This document shows, piece after piece, positions 9,245 through 17,937 of a stretch of DNA of 64,000 nt. Source of the stretch: Tistlia consotensis USBA 355 (GTDB lineage: Bacteria > Pseudomonadota > Alphaproteobacteria > Kiloniellales > DSM-21159). Location of the stretch: positions 62,001 through 126,000 of the forward strand of contig NZ_FWZX01000020.1 of NCBI RefSeq assembly GCF_900177295.1, read 5' to 3'. A program made the translations under genes and the position numbers. The notes beneath the pieces are model-generated. The model was not told where the DNA came from and did not search any database. It worked only from the letters and a program-made list of their open reading frames with translations. The stretch's first letter is position 1. The number at the start of each line of letters is the position of its first letter.

Positions 9245-10374
9245 GCGCCGCGGCCGAGACCCCGCGCTTTCCGGAGGGCGTGGTGCGCCGCCAGTGCGCG
9301 GCGATCCTCGCCGGCTGGGGCCTGGCGGGCGAGAACCTCGAGGCCAGCGTCGACGCCCTGACCGACTGCGACCTGCGCGGCATCGACACCCACGGCATCT
9401 CCCTGCTCGCGCTGATCTCGAACTGGATGAAGAACGGTGGCTACGACCTTGCAGTAGAACCGAAAATCGAGGCAGAAGGCCCGGCCCATGCGACGGTCGA
9501 CGCCGGCAACGGCCTGGGCTTCCCGGCGGCCGCCTTCGCGACCCGCCTCGCCGTCCGCAAGGCCAAGCAGGCCGGCATCGCAGTGACCACGGTGCGCCGC
9601 TCGCATCACTTCGGCGCCGCCGGCTACTACGCGCGCCTCGCCGCCCGCGAGGGCGTGATCTGCCTGGTCGCGACCTCGACCAAGGTGGTCTGCGTCGTGC
9701 CGCCGGGCGGCGCCGAGCCGGTGCTCGGCACCAACCCGCTGGCCTACGGCATCCCGACCGCCGGGGGCGAGCCGATCGTCTTCGACATGGCGACCTCGAC
9801 CGCGGCCGGCAACAAGATCCGCATCCACCACCTGCAGGACAAGCCGCTGCCCGAGGGCTGGGTCGTCGACGGCGAGGGCCGGCCGGTGACCGACCCGCAC
9901 GCCGCCTACCGGATCATCTACGGGGGCGCGCCCGGCGGCCTGACCGCGCTCGGCGCGACGCCGGCGCTCGGCGTCCACAAGGGCTACGGCCTGGCTTTGC
10001 TCGGCCACTTCCTCGGCGGCAGCCTGGCCGGCGGCGCCTTCAACGGCGCGGCGCGGCAGACGGCCGGCAGCGAGGACAACATCGGCCACTGCTTCATCGC
10101 GATCGATCCCGCGCTGCTGCGCGGCTTCGAGGCCTTCACCGCCGACGTCGGCACGGTGGCCGGCCGCCTGCGCGGCGCGGCACCGGTCGATCCCGGGCGC
10201 CCGGTGCTGATGCCGGGCGACATCGAGAACCAGGTGCGCGCGGCGCGCCTGAAAGAGGGCGTGCCGCTGGCGCCGGCGCTGCTGGCCCAGCTCTCGGCGA
10301 TCGCCAAGGGCCTCGGCGTGCCCTTCCACCTGACGCCGGAGGCCGCGCTCTCCGACCGACCCGCAAGCCAGTAA
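9241..10374 (+). CDS. Ldh2/malate-type NAD(P)-dependent oxidoreductase
   Basis: A 377-residue member of the lactate/malate/ureidoglycolate dehydrogenase family (not related to classical Rossmann dehydrogenases). Motifs include DLRGIDTHGISLL, the catalytic-histidine region RRSHHFGAAGYYA, LGTNPLAYGIPT and FDMATSTAAGNK. It oxidises a 2-hydroxy acid or reduces a 2-keto acid, or an imine in the related Delta1-piperideine reductases. It overlaps the FAH gene and is followed 13 bases later by the dioxygenase gene, so the product of one of these enzymes may feed the other. Confidence 0.93.
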   Translation: MSAAAETPRFPEGVVRRQCAAILAGWGLAGENLEASVDALTDCDLRGIDTHGISLLALISNWMKNGGYDLAVEPKIEAEGPAHATVDAGNGLGFPAAAFATRLAVRKAKQAGIAVTTVRRSHHFGAAGYYARLAAREGVICLVATSTKVVCVVPPGGAEPVLGTNPLAYGIPTAGGEPIVFDMATSTAAGNKIRIHHLQDKPLPEGWVVDGEGRPVTDPHAAYRIIYGGAPGGLTALGATPALGVHKGYGLALLGHFLGGSLAGGAFNGAARQTAGSEDNIGHCFIAIDPALLRGFEAFTADVGTVAGRLRGAAPVDPGRPVLMPGDIENQVRAARLKEGVPLAPALLAQLSAIAKGLGVPFHLTPEAALSDRPASQ

Positions 10375-10387
10375 GGGAGCCTCGAAG

Positions 10388-11281
10388 GTGTTCGACATCG
10401 TCCCGACCGGTGAGATCCTTGGCGCCACGATCGAGGGGCTGGACCTGTCGCAGCCGCTGACCGACGCCGACTTCAGGGGCCTGCTCCGGGCCCTCGGCCG
10501 CCACGGCGTGCTGCGCTTCCCGCGGCAGTCGCTGGACCCCGCCGCCCACAAGGCCTTCGCCTCGCGCTTCGGCACGCTGGAGGTCAACGTCGCCGGCAGC
10601 TTCCAGGTCGAGGGCCATCCGGAGGTGATGATCCTCTCGAACATCGTCGAGGAGGGAAAGCCGATCGGCATCGCCGACGCCGGCCAGGACTGGCACACCG
10701 ACATGTCCTACAGCGCGGTGATCTCGCTGACCAACGTGCTCTTCGCCCTCAAGGTGCCGCACGACGAGGCCGGCAATCCGCTCGGCAACACCCAGTTCGC
10801 CAGCATGCAGGCCGCCTACGACGACCTGCCCGACGCGGTGAAGCGGCGCCTCGAGGGCGCCACGGCCGAGCACGACTTCAACAAGTTCTGGGAGATGATG
10901 CGCCGCGAGAAGGGCAGCACCCGGCCGCCGCTCAGCGAGGAGCAGCGGCGCAGGAAGCCGCCGGTGCACCACCCGGTCGTGCTGACCCACCCGATCACCG
11001 GCCGCAAGGTGCTCTACGCCAATCCCGGCTACACCGTCCGGATCGACGGCTGGCCGCAGGCCGAGAGCGACGAGATGCTGGACGTCCTGTTCCGCCACCA
11101 GCTGCAGGAGAAGTACATCTACACGCACCGCTGGACCGAGGGCGACGTGCTGATGTGGGACAACATCGGCTGCCTGCACAACGCCATCGCCGACTACCGG
11201 GCGGACCAGCCGCGCTACATGCGGCGCTGCCAGGTCATGGCCGACTGGATCTTCGAGCACCCGCTGGCCGGGGCCGCCTGA
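10388..11281 (+). CDS. TauD/TfdA family Fe(II)/2-oxoglutarate-dependent dioxygenase
   Basis: A 297-residue dioxygenase. The start is GTG with GGGAG in good position. The iron-binding facial triad is visible: HTDMSY gives the first His and the Asp, and the distal His lies in WDNIGCLHNAIADY, followed by the 2-oxoglutarate-binding Arg in YMRRCQV. Family members hydroxylate taurine, 2,4-D-like aryloxyacids, alkyl sulfates or other small acids, releasing an aldehyde or keto product. The neighbouring TRAP importer and FAH-type enzyme suggest an organic acid substrate. There are no sulfonate transporter genes beside it, so taurine is not the obvious choice. Confidence 0.94.
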   Translation: MFDIVPTGEILGATIEGLDLSQPLTDADFRGLLRALGRHGVLRFPRQSLDPAAHKAFASRFGTLEVNVAGSFQVEGHPEVMILSNIVEEGKPIGIADAGQDWHTDMSYSAVISLTNVLFALKVPHDEAGNPLGNTQFASMQAAYDDLPDAVKRRLEGATAEHDFNKFWEMMRREKGSTRPPLSEEQRRRKPPVHHPVVLTHPITGRKVLYANPGYTVRIDGWPQAESDEMLDVLFRHQLQEKYIYTHRWTEGDVLMWDNIGCLHNAIADYRADQPRYMRRCQVMADWIFEHPLAGAA

Positions 11282-11299
11282 GCGACGAGGGAGCGAGGC

Positions 11300-11920
11300 A
11301 TGCACTTCTACGAGCCCAAGGACGGCCACCGCCTGGCCTACGACCCCTTCAAGGCGATCGTGGCGCCGCGACCGATCGGCTGGATCTCGACGCTCGACGC
11401 CGAGGGCCGGCCGAACCTGGCGCCCTACAGCTTCTTCAACGCGATGTGCAGCCGGCCGCCGATGGTCGCCTTCTCCAGCGAGGGGCCGAAGGACTCGCCG
11501 CGCAACGCCGAGGCGACCGGCGAGTTCGTCTTCAACCTCTCGACCCTGCCGCTGGCCCGCCAGATGAACGCGACCTCGGCGATGGTCGAGCCCGGCGTCG
11601 ACGAGTTCGCGCTCGCCGGCCTGACCGCGGCGCCCTGCCGCCTGGTCAAGGCGCCGCGCGTCGCCGAGAGCCCGGCGGCGCTGGAATGCCGGGTGCTCCA
11701 GGTCCTGCGCCTCGAGGACCTGGACGGCGGTGACACCGGCCAGATCGTCGTGCTCGGCCAGGTCGTCGGCGTGCACCTCGACGAGCGCTTCCTGAAGGAC
11801 GGCTACTTCGACACGGCCGCCGCCCAGGCCCTGGCGCGCTGCGGCTACCGCGACTTCGCCGCGGTCACCGAGGTCTTCGCCCTGCTGCGCCCGGAGGAGG
11901 CAGCGGCGGCCGCCAAGTAG
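11300..11920 (+). CDS. Flavin reductase-like FMN-binding split-barrel protein
   Basis: A 206-residue protein starting MHFYEPKDGH, with the flavin-reductase core IVAPRPIGWISTLDAEGRPNLAPYSFFN and SSEGPKDSPRNAEATGEFVFN, matching the flavoprotein-oxygenase (DIM6/NTAB) group. Such proteins reduce FMN for a partner monooxygenase or act as flavin oxidoreductases themselves. No monooxygenase partner is encoded nearby; the adjacent dioxygenase uses iron and 2-oxoglutarate and should not need flavin. Last gene of the TRAP block, 18 bases after the dioxygenase. Confidence 0.92.
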   Translation: MHFYEPKDGHRLAYDPFKAIVAPRPIGWISTLDAEGRPNLAPYSFFNAMCSRPPMVAFSSEGPKDSPRNAEATGEFVFNLSTLPLARQMNATSAMVEPGVDEFALAGLTAAPCRLVKAPRVAESPAALECRVLQVLRLEDLDGGDTGQIVVLGQVVGVHLDERFLKDGYFDTAAAQALARCGYRDFAAVTEVFALLRPEEAAAAAK

Positions 11921-11938
11921 GGCAGCGCCGCCACCGGG

Positions 11939-12334
11939 CTATTCCACCAGCTCGGCGCTCTCCCTGGCCTCCTCCGGCCGGACCTCCTGCCAGCAGGCCA
12001 GGCCGCCACGGGCGGCCCGGCCGGCGAGATCCAGGAGCTGTCCGGCTTCGCTCGCATAGTCCTGCAGGGCGGTGGTGAACCAGCGCTGCTGCAGCGCCAC
12101 CAGGTCGGGGACGTCCCGGCAGCGGGCGAGCGACAGCGGAAGCTCGGCGTCGGCCTGCAGCCGGGACGTCGTGAAGCGGAGGAGCTCCTGCTGCCAGGCC
12201 AGGCAGGTTCGGGCACAGTCCTCGCTGCCGCGCAGCACCGCATCGAAGGCGGTGGGGTCGAAGGCGAGGAACGGGGGGGCGGCGGCAGCATTCCCGGCTG
12301 CCGCGCTTCGGTCCTGCGTCGCTGGCTTCGGCAT
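11939..12334 (-). CDS. Phasin-like small helical protein
   Basis: A 131-residue, mostly helical, acidic/amphipathic protein. The region from FDAVLRGSEDCARTCLAW to the C-terminus resembles the phasin_2 type, which coats polyhydroxyalkanoate granules. The ATG at 12334 is preferred over an upstream start at 12451 because AGGGAG sits just before it and the extra 39 residues look untranslated (Arg/Gly-rich). It converges on the flavin reductase gene. An FNR-type palindrome lies about 90 bases upstream. Without a profile search the phasin call is moderate. Confidence 0.6.
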   Translation of the reverse strand: MPKPATQDRSAAAGNAAAAPPFLAFDPTAFDAVLRGSEDCARTCLAWQQELLRFTTSRLQADAELPLSLARCRDVPDLVALQQRWFTTALQDYASEAGQLLDLAGRAARGGLACWQEVRPEEARESAELVE

Positions 12335-12419
12335 CGCGTTTCTCCCTGGATCGAGCCTCGGCGGCACGCCTCCCCGCGCCGCCCTTCCGACAGCAAAGGC
12401 GAGGTCGCGGAACCGGCCC

Positions 12420-12433
12420 TTGATCCAGATCAG
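12420..12433 (-). promoter_or_regulatory. FNR/CRP-type binding site upstream of the phasin-like gene
   Basis: The plus strand reads TTGATCCAGATCAG, one mismatch from the FNR/Anr/FixK consensus TTGAT-N4-ATCAA. It lies about 86 bases before the phasin-like start, a plausible position for an activator site, in an otherwise gene-free 156-base gap. Control of phasins by oxygen-responsive regulators is known in several alphaproteobacteria; assignment here is inference. Confidence 0.4.
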
Positions 12434-12490
12434 GCTGTGGCGAAAGACCACAACCGGCGCGCTCTCTCGTCCCGCCGGGCGGCAACCCCG

Positions 12491-14332
12491 TCAGGGCGCC
12501 GCGGCGGCCGGCGAGGCCGCCTCCGCCAGATAGGCGCGCCAGCCGCCGAAGCCGGTGATGTCGCGCGCACCCTCGACGGCGACCGGCTCGCAGAGGAAGC
12601 CCTTGACCTGGCTGCCGTCCTCCAGGCTCAGCGTGCCGATGCCGAGCGGCTGCGGGACGGTCCGCATGAAGGCGCCGAAGGCGGACTCGGGCAGCGCCCA
12701 GACCTCGATCTCGATCGCCCCGCCCTGCTCGCTACGCACCAGGCCGGGCTTGAACGGCGGCCCGCCCGGCAGCGCGTAGAGCCTGTAGCAGGGTGCCGTG
12801 CGCGTGCGGCTGAGGAAGCGCGCGCCGAGCCGCGTCAGGTCGCCGTTCAGCGGCAGGCCGGTCATGTGCGCGCCGACCACGGCGAGCGCGATCTCGTCCT
12901 CCGCGGCCACCGCTGCCGGCGGCTCGGCCGGCGACAGCGGCCAGCCGGTCGCGCCGCCCGTGACGCCCGCCGTGACGCCGGCCTCGGCGTGCAGGCGCGC
13001 GGCCAGCCCGGCGGCCAGGTGGTCCCGGCCGGCCCTGGCCAGCAGGGTCAGGCTGCCCGGCCGGCCGTCGGCGCGCGGGGCGATCGGCACGGCGATGCCG
13101 CAGAGGTCGAGCAGGTTGACGAAGTTGGTGTAGGTGCCGAGCCGGCTGTTCGGGCCGATCGGGTCGGCCGCCAGCTCGGCCAGGCTGCAGAAGCCCGGGA
13201 TCGTCGGCACGCAGAGCAGGTCCAGGCCGTCGAGCAGCGGCTCGATGCGGCGCTTCAGCCCGGCGAGGCGGTAGCTGGCGCGGAAGGTGTCGGCCGCCGA
13301 GAAGCCCTCGGCCTTGGCGATCACCTGCCGGGTCACGGGATGCAGGGCCTCCGGATCGCTCTGCAGCAGCGGTTCGACGACGGTGTAGCGCTCGGCGACC
13401 CAGGGTCCGTCGTAGAGCAGCGCCGCGACCTCGTAGAAAGGCTCGAAATCGAGCTCGACGAGCTCGCCGCCGAGGGCCGCGATGCGCTCCAGGCCGGCGG
13501 CGAAGCTCCCGGCCTGGACCGCGTCGCCGAAGAAGCGGCGGCTGGCCGGCGCCGGCACGCCGACGCGGAAGCGTCCGGCCGGCGCCGCCGGACCGCGCAG
13601 CGGCAGGCGGCGCGACCAGGGATCGGCGGGGTCGTAGCCGGCGGCGACGGCCAGCGCCCGCCAGGCGTCCTCGACGGTCAGCGCGAAGAGCGAGACCGTG
13701 TCGAGGCTGCGGCAGGCCGGCACGACGCCGCCGTTCGAGATCAGGCCGAGGCTCGGCTTCAGGCCGACGATGTTGTTGAGCGCCGCCGGCACGCGCCCCG
13801 AGCCGGCGGTGTCGGTGCCGAGCGCGAAGGTCACCAGGCCCTGCGCCACGGCGACCGCCGAGCCGGAGCTGGAGCCGCCCGGCGCCATCGCCGGGTCGAG
13901 GGCGTTGAGCGGCGGCGGAAAGGGCGAGCGCACGCCGACCAGGCCGGTCGCGAACTGGTCGAGGTTGGTCTTGCCGATGGCGAGCGCGCCGGCCCGGCGC
14001 AGCCGCGCGACGCAGAAGGCGTCCGCCGCGGGCTCGTAGGCATAGGCCGGGCAGGCCGCCGTCGTCGGCGCGCCGGCGAGGTCGATGTTGTCCTTGATCG
14101 CGAAGGGCACGCCCCAGAGCGGCAGCCCGCCCGCCGCCTGGAACGGCGGCAGGGCCGCCGCCTCGGCCAGCAGCTCGGCTTCGGGCCTGAGGTGGATGAA
14201 GATGCCCGGGTCGCCGAGCGCCTCGATGCGCCGGTAGACGGCGGCGACCACCTCGGCCGGCGAGACGCCGGCGGCATAGGCCGCGCGCAGGGAAGCGAGG
14301 TTCAGGGGAAGATCCGGCATGGTCGGGCTCAT
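12491..14332 (-). CDS. atzF: Allophanate hydrolase (AtzF/DUR2-type)
   Basis: A 613-residue enzyme, close to the 605 residues of AtzF. The amidase-signature domain carries the Lys-cisSer-Ser triad at K80 (PFAIKDN), S154 (PGGSSSGSA) and S178 (TDTAGSGR), with the same spacing as AtzF K91/S165/S189. The C-terminal allophanate-hydrolase domain is present (LFLxx-like VVGAHMTGLPLNGDL, then LYALPGG and GFGGWRAYL). It hydrolyses allophanate to ammonia and CO2. Start at 14332; an alternative ATG at 14320 is equally possible. No urea carboxylase, biuret hydrolase or cyanuric acid hydrolase is in the window. It lies 11 bases downstream of the double ABC ATPase gene and is likely part of that transcription unit. 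Confidence 0.93.
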   Translation of the reverse strand: MSPTMPDLPLNLASLRAAYAAGVSPAEVVAAVYRRIEALGDPGIFIHLRPEAELLAEAAALPPFQAAGGLPLWGVPFAIKDNIDLAGAPTTAACPAYAYEPAADAFCVARLRRAGALAIGKTNLDQFATGLVGVRSPFPPPLNALDPAMAPGGSSSGSAVAVAQGLVTFALGTDTAGSGRVPAALNNIVGLKPSLGLISNGGVVPACRSLDTVSLFALTVEDAWRALAVAAGYDPADPWSRRLPLRGPAAPAGRFRVGVPAPASRRFFGDAVQAGSFAAGLERIAALGGELVELDFEPFYEVAALLYDGPWVAERYTVVEPLLQSDPEALHPVTRQVIAKAEGFSAADTFRASYRLAGLKRRIEPLLDGLDLLCVPTIPGFCSLAELAADPIGPNSRLGTYTNFVNLLDLCGIAVPIAPRADGRPGSLTLLARAGRDHLAAGLAARLHAEAGVTAGVTGGATGWPLSPAEPPAAVAAEDEIALAVVGAHMTGLPLNGDLTRLGARFLSRTRTAPCYRLYALPGGPPFKPGLVRSEQGGAIEIEVWALPESAFGAFMRTVPQPLGIGTLSLEDGSQVKGFLCEPVAVEGARDITGFGGWRAYLAEAASPAAAAP

Positions 14333-14343
14333 GGCAGTGCAGA

Positions 14344-16011
14344 CTAGAGGGGAACGGCCCGCGGCGGCAGGCCCCGCGACCCGGCCTCGCCGCTCGGCGG
14401 CCGGGGCGCGGCCTCGAGCAGGCTGCGGGTGTAGTCGGAGGCGGGCGCCCCCATGACCTGCTCGGCCGGGCCCTGCTCGACGACCTCGCCGCCGCGCATC
14501 ACGACGATGCGGTCGCAAAGCAGCCGCACGACCTGCAGGTCGTGGCTGACGAAGAGGTAGCTCATGCCGAGCCGCGCCTTGAGGTCGACCAGCAGGTTCA
14601 GCACGACCGCCTGGATCGAGACGTCGAGTGCCGCCGTCGGCTCGTCGAGGATCAACAGCTTCGGCTCCAGGGCAATCGCCCGGGCGATGCCGACGCGCGC
14701 CTTCTGGCCGCCGGACAGCTGGTGCGGGAAGCGGTCGAGCAGCTCGCCGGGCAGGCCGACCAGCTCGGCCAGCTCCTCGACGCAGGCGCGCCGCGCCCTG
14801 CGGTCGAGCCGCCCGAGCCGGGCCAGCGGATCGGCGATCGAGGCGCGTGCGCTCCAGCGCGGGTTGAGGCTGTCGGTCGCGTCCTGGAAGACCAGCTGCA
14901 GCTGGGCCCGGCGCGGGTCGCGGGCGAAGCGCCGGGCCGGCGTCTCGGCGAGGTCCTGGCCGTCGAACAGGATCGCGCCGGAGGTCGGGTCGAGCAGGCG
15001 CATGATCATCGCCGAGGTCGTCGACTTGCCGCAGCCGGACTCGCCGACCAGCCCGACGCTCTCGGACTGGCGGATCTCGAAGGAGACCCGCTTGACCGCC
15101 TGGACCGGGCCGTCGCCGGTCTCGAAGGTCTTGGTCAGGTTGACGACCTCGAGCAGCGGCCGGCTGCCGATCCGCGGCGGCGGCGCCGGGGTGCGTGCCT
15201 CCGGCGGCAGCAGCTCGCGCACGCCGACGCCCTGGCGCGGCGTCGCCGCGACCAGCTTCTGCGTGTAGGGGTGCTGCGGCCGGGCGAAGATCTCGGCGGC
15301 CGCGCCCTCCTCGACCAGCTCGCCGCGGCGCATCACCGCGACCCGGTCGCTGTAGGCGGCGGCCAGGCCCAGGTCGTGGGTGATCAGGATCGCCGAGAGG
15401 CCGCGCTCGGCGATCAGCTCGGCGACCAGGTCCATGACCGCCTTCTGGGTCGTGACGTCGAGGCCGGTCGTCGGCTCGTCGGCGATCAGCAGCTTCGGGT
15501 CGCAGGCCAGCGCCAGGGCGATGACGACGCGCTGGCACATGCCGCCGGACAGCTCGAAGGGATAGGCGTGGTAGCGCCTGCCCGCCTCGCGGATGCGCAC
15601 CGCCTCCATCGCCTCGATCGCCCTGGCCCTGGCGTTCAGGCGGGTCGCCCGGCCGTGACGCAGCAGCACGTCCTCGATCTGCCGCCCGACCTTGCGGATC
15701 GGGTTCAGGGCGGCGCGCGGGTTCTGGAAGATCATCGAGATCTCGCGGCCCCGGATGTCGGCCATCTCGCGCTCGCCGGCGCGCCTCAGGTCGACCCCGC
15801 CGTAGGTCAGCTCGCCGGCCTTGATCGTGCCGCCGGCGTCGAGGATGCGCATCAGGGCGTAGGAGGTCACCGACTTGCCGGAGCCGGACTCGCCGACGAT
15901 GGCGAGGGTCTCGCCGCGCGCCACCGAGAGGCTGACGCCCCTGACTGCCTCGACCGTGCCGCGTCGGGTGCGGAAGGAGACGGCGAGGTCGCGGATGTCG
16001 AGCAGCGCCAC
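14344..16011 (-). CDS. Opp/Dpp-type ABC importer, fused double ATPase subunit
   Basis: A 555-residue protein with two complete ABC ATPase domains in tandem, like YejF or GsiA. Domain 1: Walker A GESGSGKS (about residues 40-47), signature LSGGMCQR, Walker B LLIADEPTTGLD. Domain 2: Walker A GESGCGKS, signature LSGGQKARVG, Walker B LLILDEPTAALD. Each is followed by the oligopeptide-type C-terminal region (HPYTQKLVAATP; SDYTRSLLEAAP). The GTG at 16011 is chosen because a strong purine-rich GAGGGGAGGGGG precedes it and the ABC domain starts at once; the longer frame upstream overlaps the permease. It powers the importer encoded by the next three genes upstream. Confidence 0.93.
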   Translation of the reverse strand: MALLDIRDLAVSFRTRRGTVEAVRGVSLSVARGETLAIVGESGSGKSVTSYALMRILDAGGTIKAGELTYGGVDLRRAGEREMADIRGREISMIFQNPRAALNPIRKVGRQIEDVLLRHGRATRLNARARAIEAMEAVRIREAGRRYHAYPFELSGGMCQRVVIALALACDPKLLIADEPTTGLDVTTQKAVMDLVAELIAERGLSAILITHDLGLAAAYSDRVAVMRRGELVEEGAAAEIFARPQHPYTQKLVAATPRQGVGVRELLPPEARTPAPPPRIGSRPLLEVVNLTKTFETGDGPVQAVKRVSFEIRQSESVGLVGESGCGKSTTSAMIMRLLDPTSGAILFDGQDLAETPARRFARDPRRAQLQLVFQDATDSLNPRWSARASIADPLARLGRLDRRARRACVEELAELVGLPGELLDRFPHQLSGGQKARVGIARAIALEPKLLILDEPTAALDVSIQAVVLNLLVDLKARLGMSYLFVSHDLQVVRLLCDRIVVMRGGEVVEQGPAEQVMGAPASDYTRSLLEAAPRPPSGEAGSRGLPPRAVPL

Positions 16012-16031
16012 GGCGCCCCCTCCCCTCTTTT

Positions 16032-16910
16032 TCAGGTGCGCAGGCGCGGGTCGACCATGTCGCGCAGACCGTCGCCCAGCAGGTTGAAGGTGAAGACCGC
16101 GAGCATCAGCGCCGCGCCGGGGAAGACCGCCATCCACCACTCGCCCGAGACGATGTAGTTGGCGCCCTCGGCGACCATGATGCCCCACTCGGCGGTCGGC
16201 GGCCGGACGCCGAGGCCGATGAAGGAGAGCCCGGCGGCGTTGAGGATCGCCCAGCCGAGGTTGAGCGAGACCTGCACCATCATCGGTGGCAGGGCGTTGG
16301 GGAAGATGTGCAGGGCCAGCACCCGCCAGTCGGCGTTGCCCGACAGCCTGGCGGCCAGCGCGAAGCCGGCCTCGCGGCGGATGTTGACCTCGGCGCGCAC
16401 CAGGCGGGCGTAGAACGGCACGTTGATGATCGCCGTCGCGTAGACGACGTTCTCGACGGTGTTGCCGAGCGCCGAGACGATGCCCATGGCCAGCACGAAC
16501 AGCGGGAAGGCCATGATGGTGTCGAGCATCCGGCTGGTCAGCCGGTCGGTCCAGCCGCCCCAGTAGCCGGCCGCCGCCCCCAGCACCGAGCCCATGACGA
16601 AGGACAGCGCGACGGCCGAGACCGAGATCGCGAGGTCGAGGCGGCTGGCGACCAGGACCCGGCTGAAGACGTCGCGACCCAGGTTGTCGGTGCCGAACCA
16701 GTGGCTCCAGCTCGGCGGCTGCAGCGCCGCCGGCGCATCCGAGGCGTAGGGATCGTAGGGTGCGATCGCCGGGCCGAAGAGGGCGGCGACCAGCAGCAGC
16801 GCCAGCAGCAGGAAGGCGATCAGGGTCAGCGGGTTGGAGCGCAGGACGTAGGCGACGTGGCGCAGCGCGCTCGGGCGCGGCGCCGGGCGGTCGACGGCGA
16901 GGTCGGTCAT
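16032..16910 (-). CDS. Opp/Dpp-type ABC transporter permease (DppC-like)
   Basis: A 292-residue inner-membrane permease with an N-terminal OppC-type helix (NPLTLIAFLLLALLLVAALF) followed by APYDPYA, and the cytoplasmic coupling motif in the EAGFALAARLSG segment with later IFPNALPPMM. The protein normally pairs with a DppB-like partner; that gene lies directly upstream and overlaps it by four bases. The closing motif LLGDGLRDMVDPRLRT is typical of the family. Substrate unknown: peptide, opine or other small amide. Confidence 0.95.
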   Translation of the reverse strand: MTDLAVDRPAPRPSALRHVAYVLRSNPLTLIAFLLLALLLVAALFGPAIAPYDPYASDAPAALQPPSWSHWFGTDNLGRDVFSRVLVASRLDLAISVSAVALSFVMGSVLGAAAGYWGGWTDRLTSRMLDTIMAFPLFVLAMGIVSALGNTVENVVYATAIINVPFYARLVRAEVNIRREAGFALAARLSGNADWRVLALHIFPNALPPMMVQVSLNLGWAILNAAGLSFIGLGVRPPTAEWGIMVAEGANYIVSGEWWMAVFPGAALMLAVFTFNLLGDGLRDMVDPRLRT

Positions 16911-17932
16911 CGCTTCTCGAACCCGATGCGCGGATCGACCAGCGTGTAGGCGATGTCGATCGCGAGGTTGAGCGCCACGAAGAGCAGCGCCATGGCGAGC
17001 ACGAAGCCCTGCACCGCCGCGTAGTCGGAGACGACCAGCGCGTCGACGGCGTAGGAGCCGATGCCGGGCCAGGCGAAGACCTTCTCGACCAGCACGTTGG
17101 CGCCGAGGCTGAAGGAGAAGACCATGCCGAGGGTGGTCAGCACCGGCAGCAGCGCGTTCTGGAAGGCGTAGCGGTAGACGACGGTGCGCCCGGTCAGCCC
17201 GGCCGCCCTGGCCGTGCGCACGTAGTCGGAGGAGAGCGCCTGCAGCATCGAGGCGCGGGTGATCCGCGAGATCGGCGCCAGGGTGAAGAGGCCCAGGGTG
17301 ATGGCCGGCAGGATGATCTGGCGCAGCGCGCCCAGCCAGGTCTCCCAGTCGCCGGCCAGGGCCGCGTCGATCAGGAAGAAGCCGGTGACCCGCTCCGGCT
17401 CCAGGTAGAGGAAGTCGAGCCGGCCGATCGGCGTCGGCGCCAGGCCGAGCAGGTAGTAGAAGAGATAGATCAGCGCGAGGCCCGTGAAGAAGGTCGGCAG
17501 CGAGACGCCGGCGGTGACCAGCACCCGGCAGAGATGGTCGACCCAGGAGCCGGGCCGGGTCGCCGCCAGCACGCCGAGCGGCACCGCCACCGAGCAGGAC
17601 AGCAGCAGCGCCAGCAGGGTCAGCTCCAGCGAGGCCGGCAGGCGCCGCGCCAGCTCGACCGCGACCGGCTGCCCGGTCGAGATCGACTGGCCGAGGTCGC
17701 CGTGCAGCAGCTGCCCGACGTAGAGGATGAACTGCTCCGGCAGCGGCTTGTCCAGGCCGAGGGCGGCGCGCACCTCGGCGATCGAGTTCTGGTCGGCCGA
17801 GGGGCCGGCGAAATAGACGGCCGGGTCGCCCGGCAGGGCCCGGGTCAGCAGGAAGGTGACGATCACCACCCCGACGACCACAGGCAGGGCCTGCGCGATC
17901 CGCGAGAGGATCGTCTTCGGGCGCCCGGCCAT
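16907..17932 (-). CDS. Opp/Dpp-type ABC transporter permease (DppB-like)
   Basis: A 341-residue permease with the DppB N-terminal helix (LPVVVGVVIVTFLLTRALPGDPA), a periplasmic loop with the LGLDKPLPEQF motif, and the six-helix core with DYVRTARAAGLTG as coupling helix. The ATG at 17932 is used because the DppB family starts here; the frame stays open further upstream only by GC bias and overlaps the binding-protein gene. The binding-protein stop is six bases away. Confidence 0.95.
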   Translation of the reverse strand: MAGRPKTILSRIAQALPVVVGVVIVTFLLTRALPGDPAVYFAGPSADQNSIAEVRAALGLDKPLPEQFILYVGQLLHGDLGQSISTGQPVAVELARRLPASLELTLLALLLSCSVAVPLGVLAATRPGSWVDHLCRVLVTAGVSLPTFFTGLALIYLFYYLLGLAPTPIGRLDFLYLEPERVTGFFLIDAALAGDWETWLGALRQIILPAITLGLFTLAPISRITRASMLQALSSDYVRTARAAGLTGRTVVYRYAFQNALLPVLTTLGMVFSFSLGANVLVEKVFAWPGIGSYAVDALVVSDYAAVQGFVLAMALLFVALNLAIDIAYTLVDPRIGFEKR

Positions 17933-17937
17933 GCCCG

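Noticed and set aside
12491-15538. Extended upstream frame of the allophanate hydrolase
   Set aside because: The extension overlaps the double ATPase in another frame and is Arg/Pro/Ala-rich; the AtzF alignment begins at 14332 or 14320.
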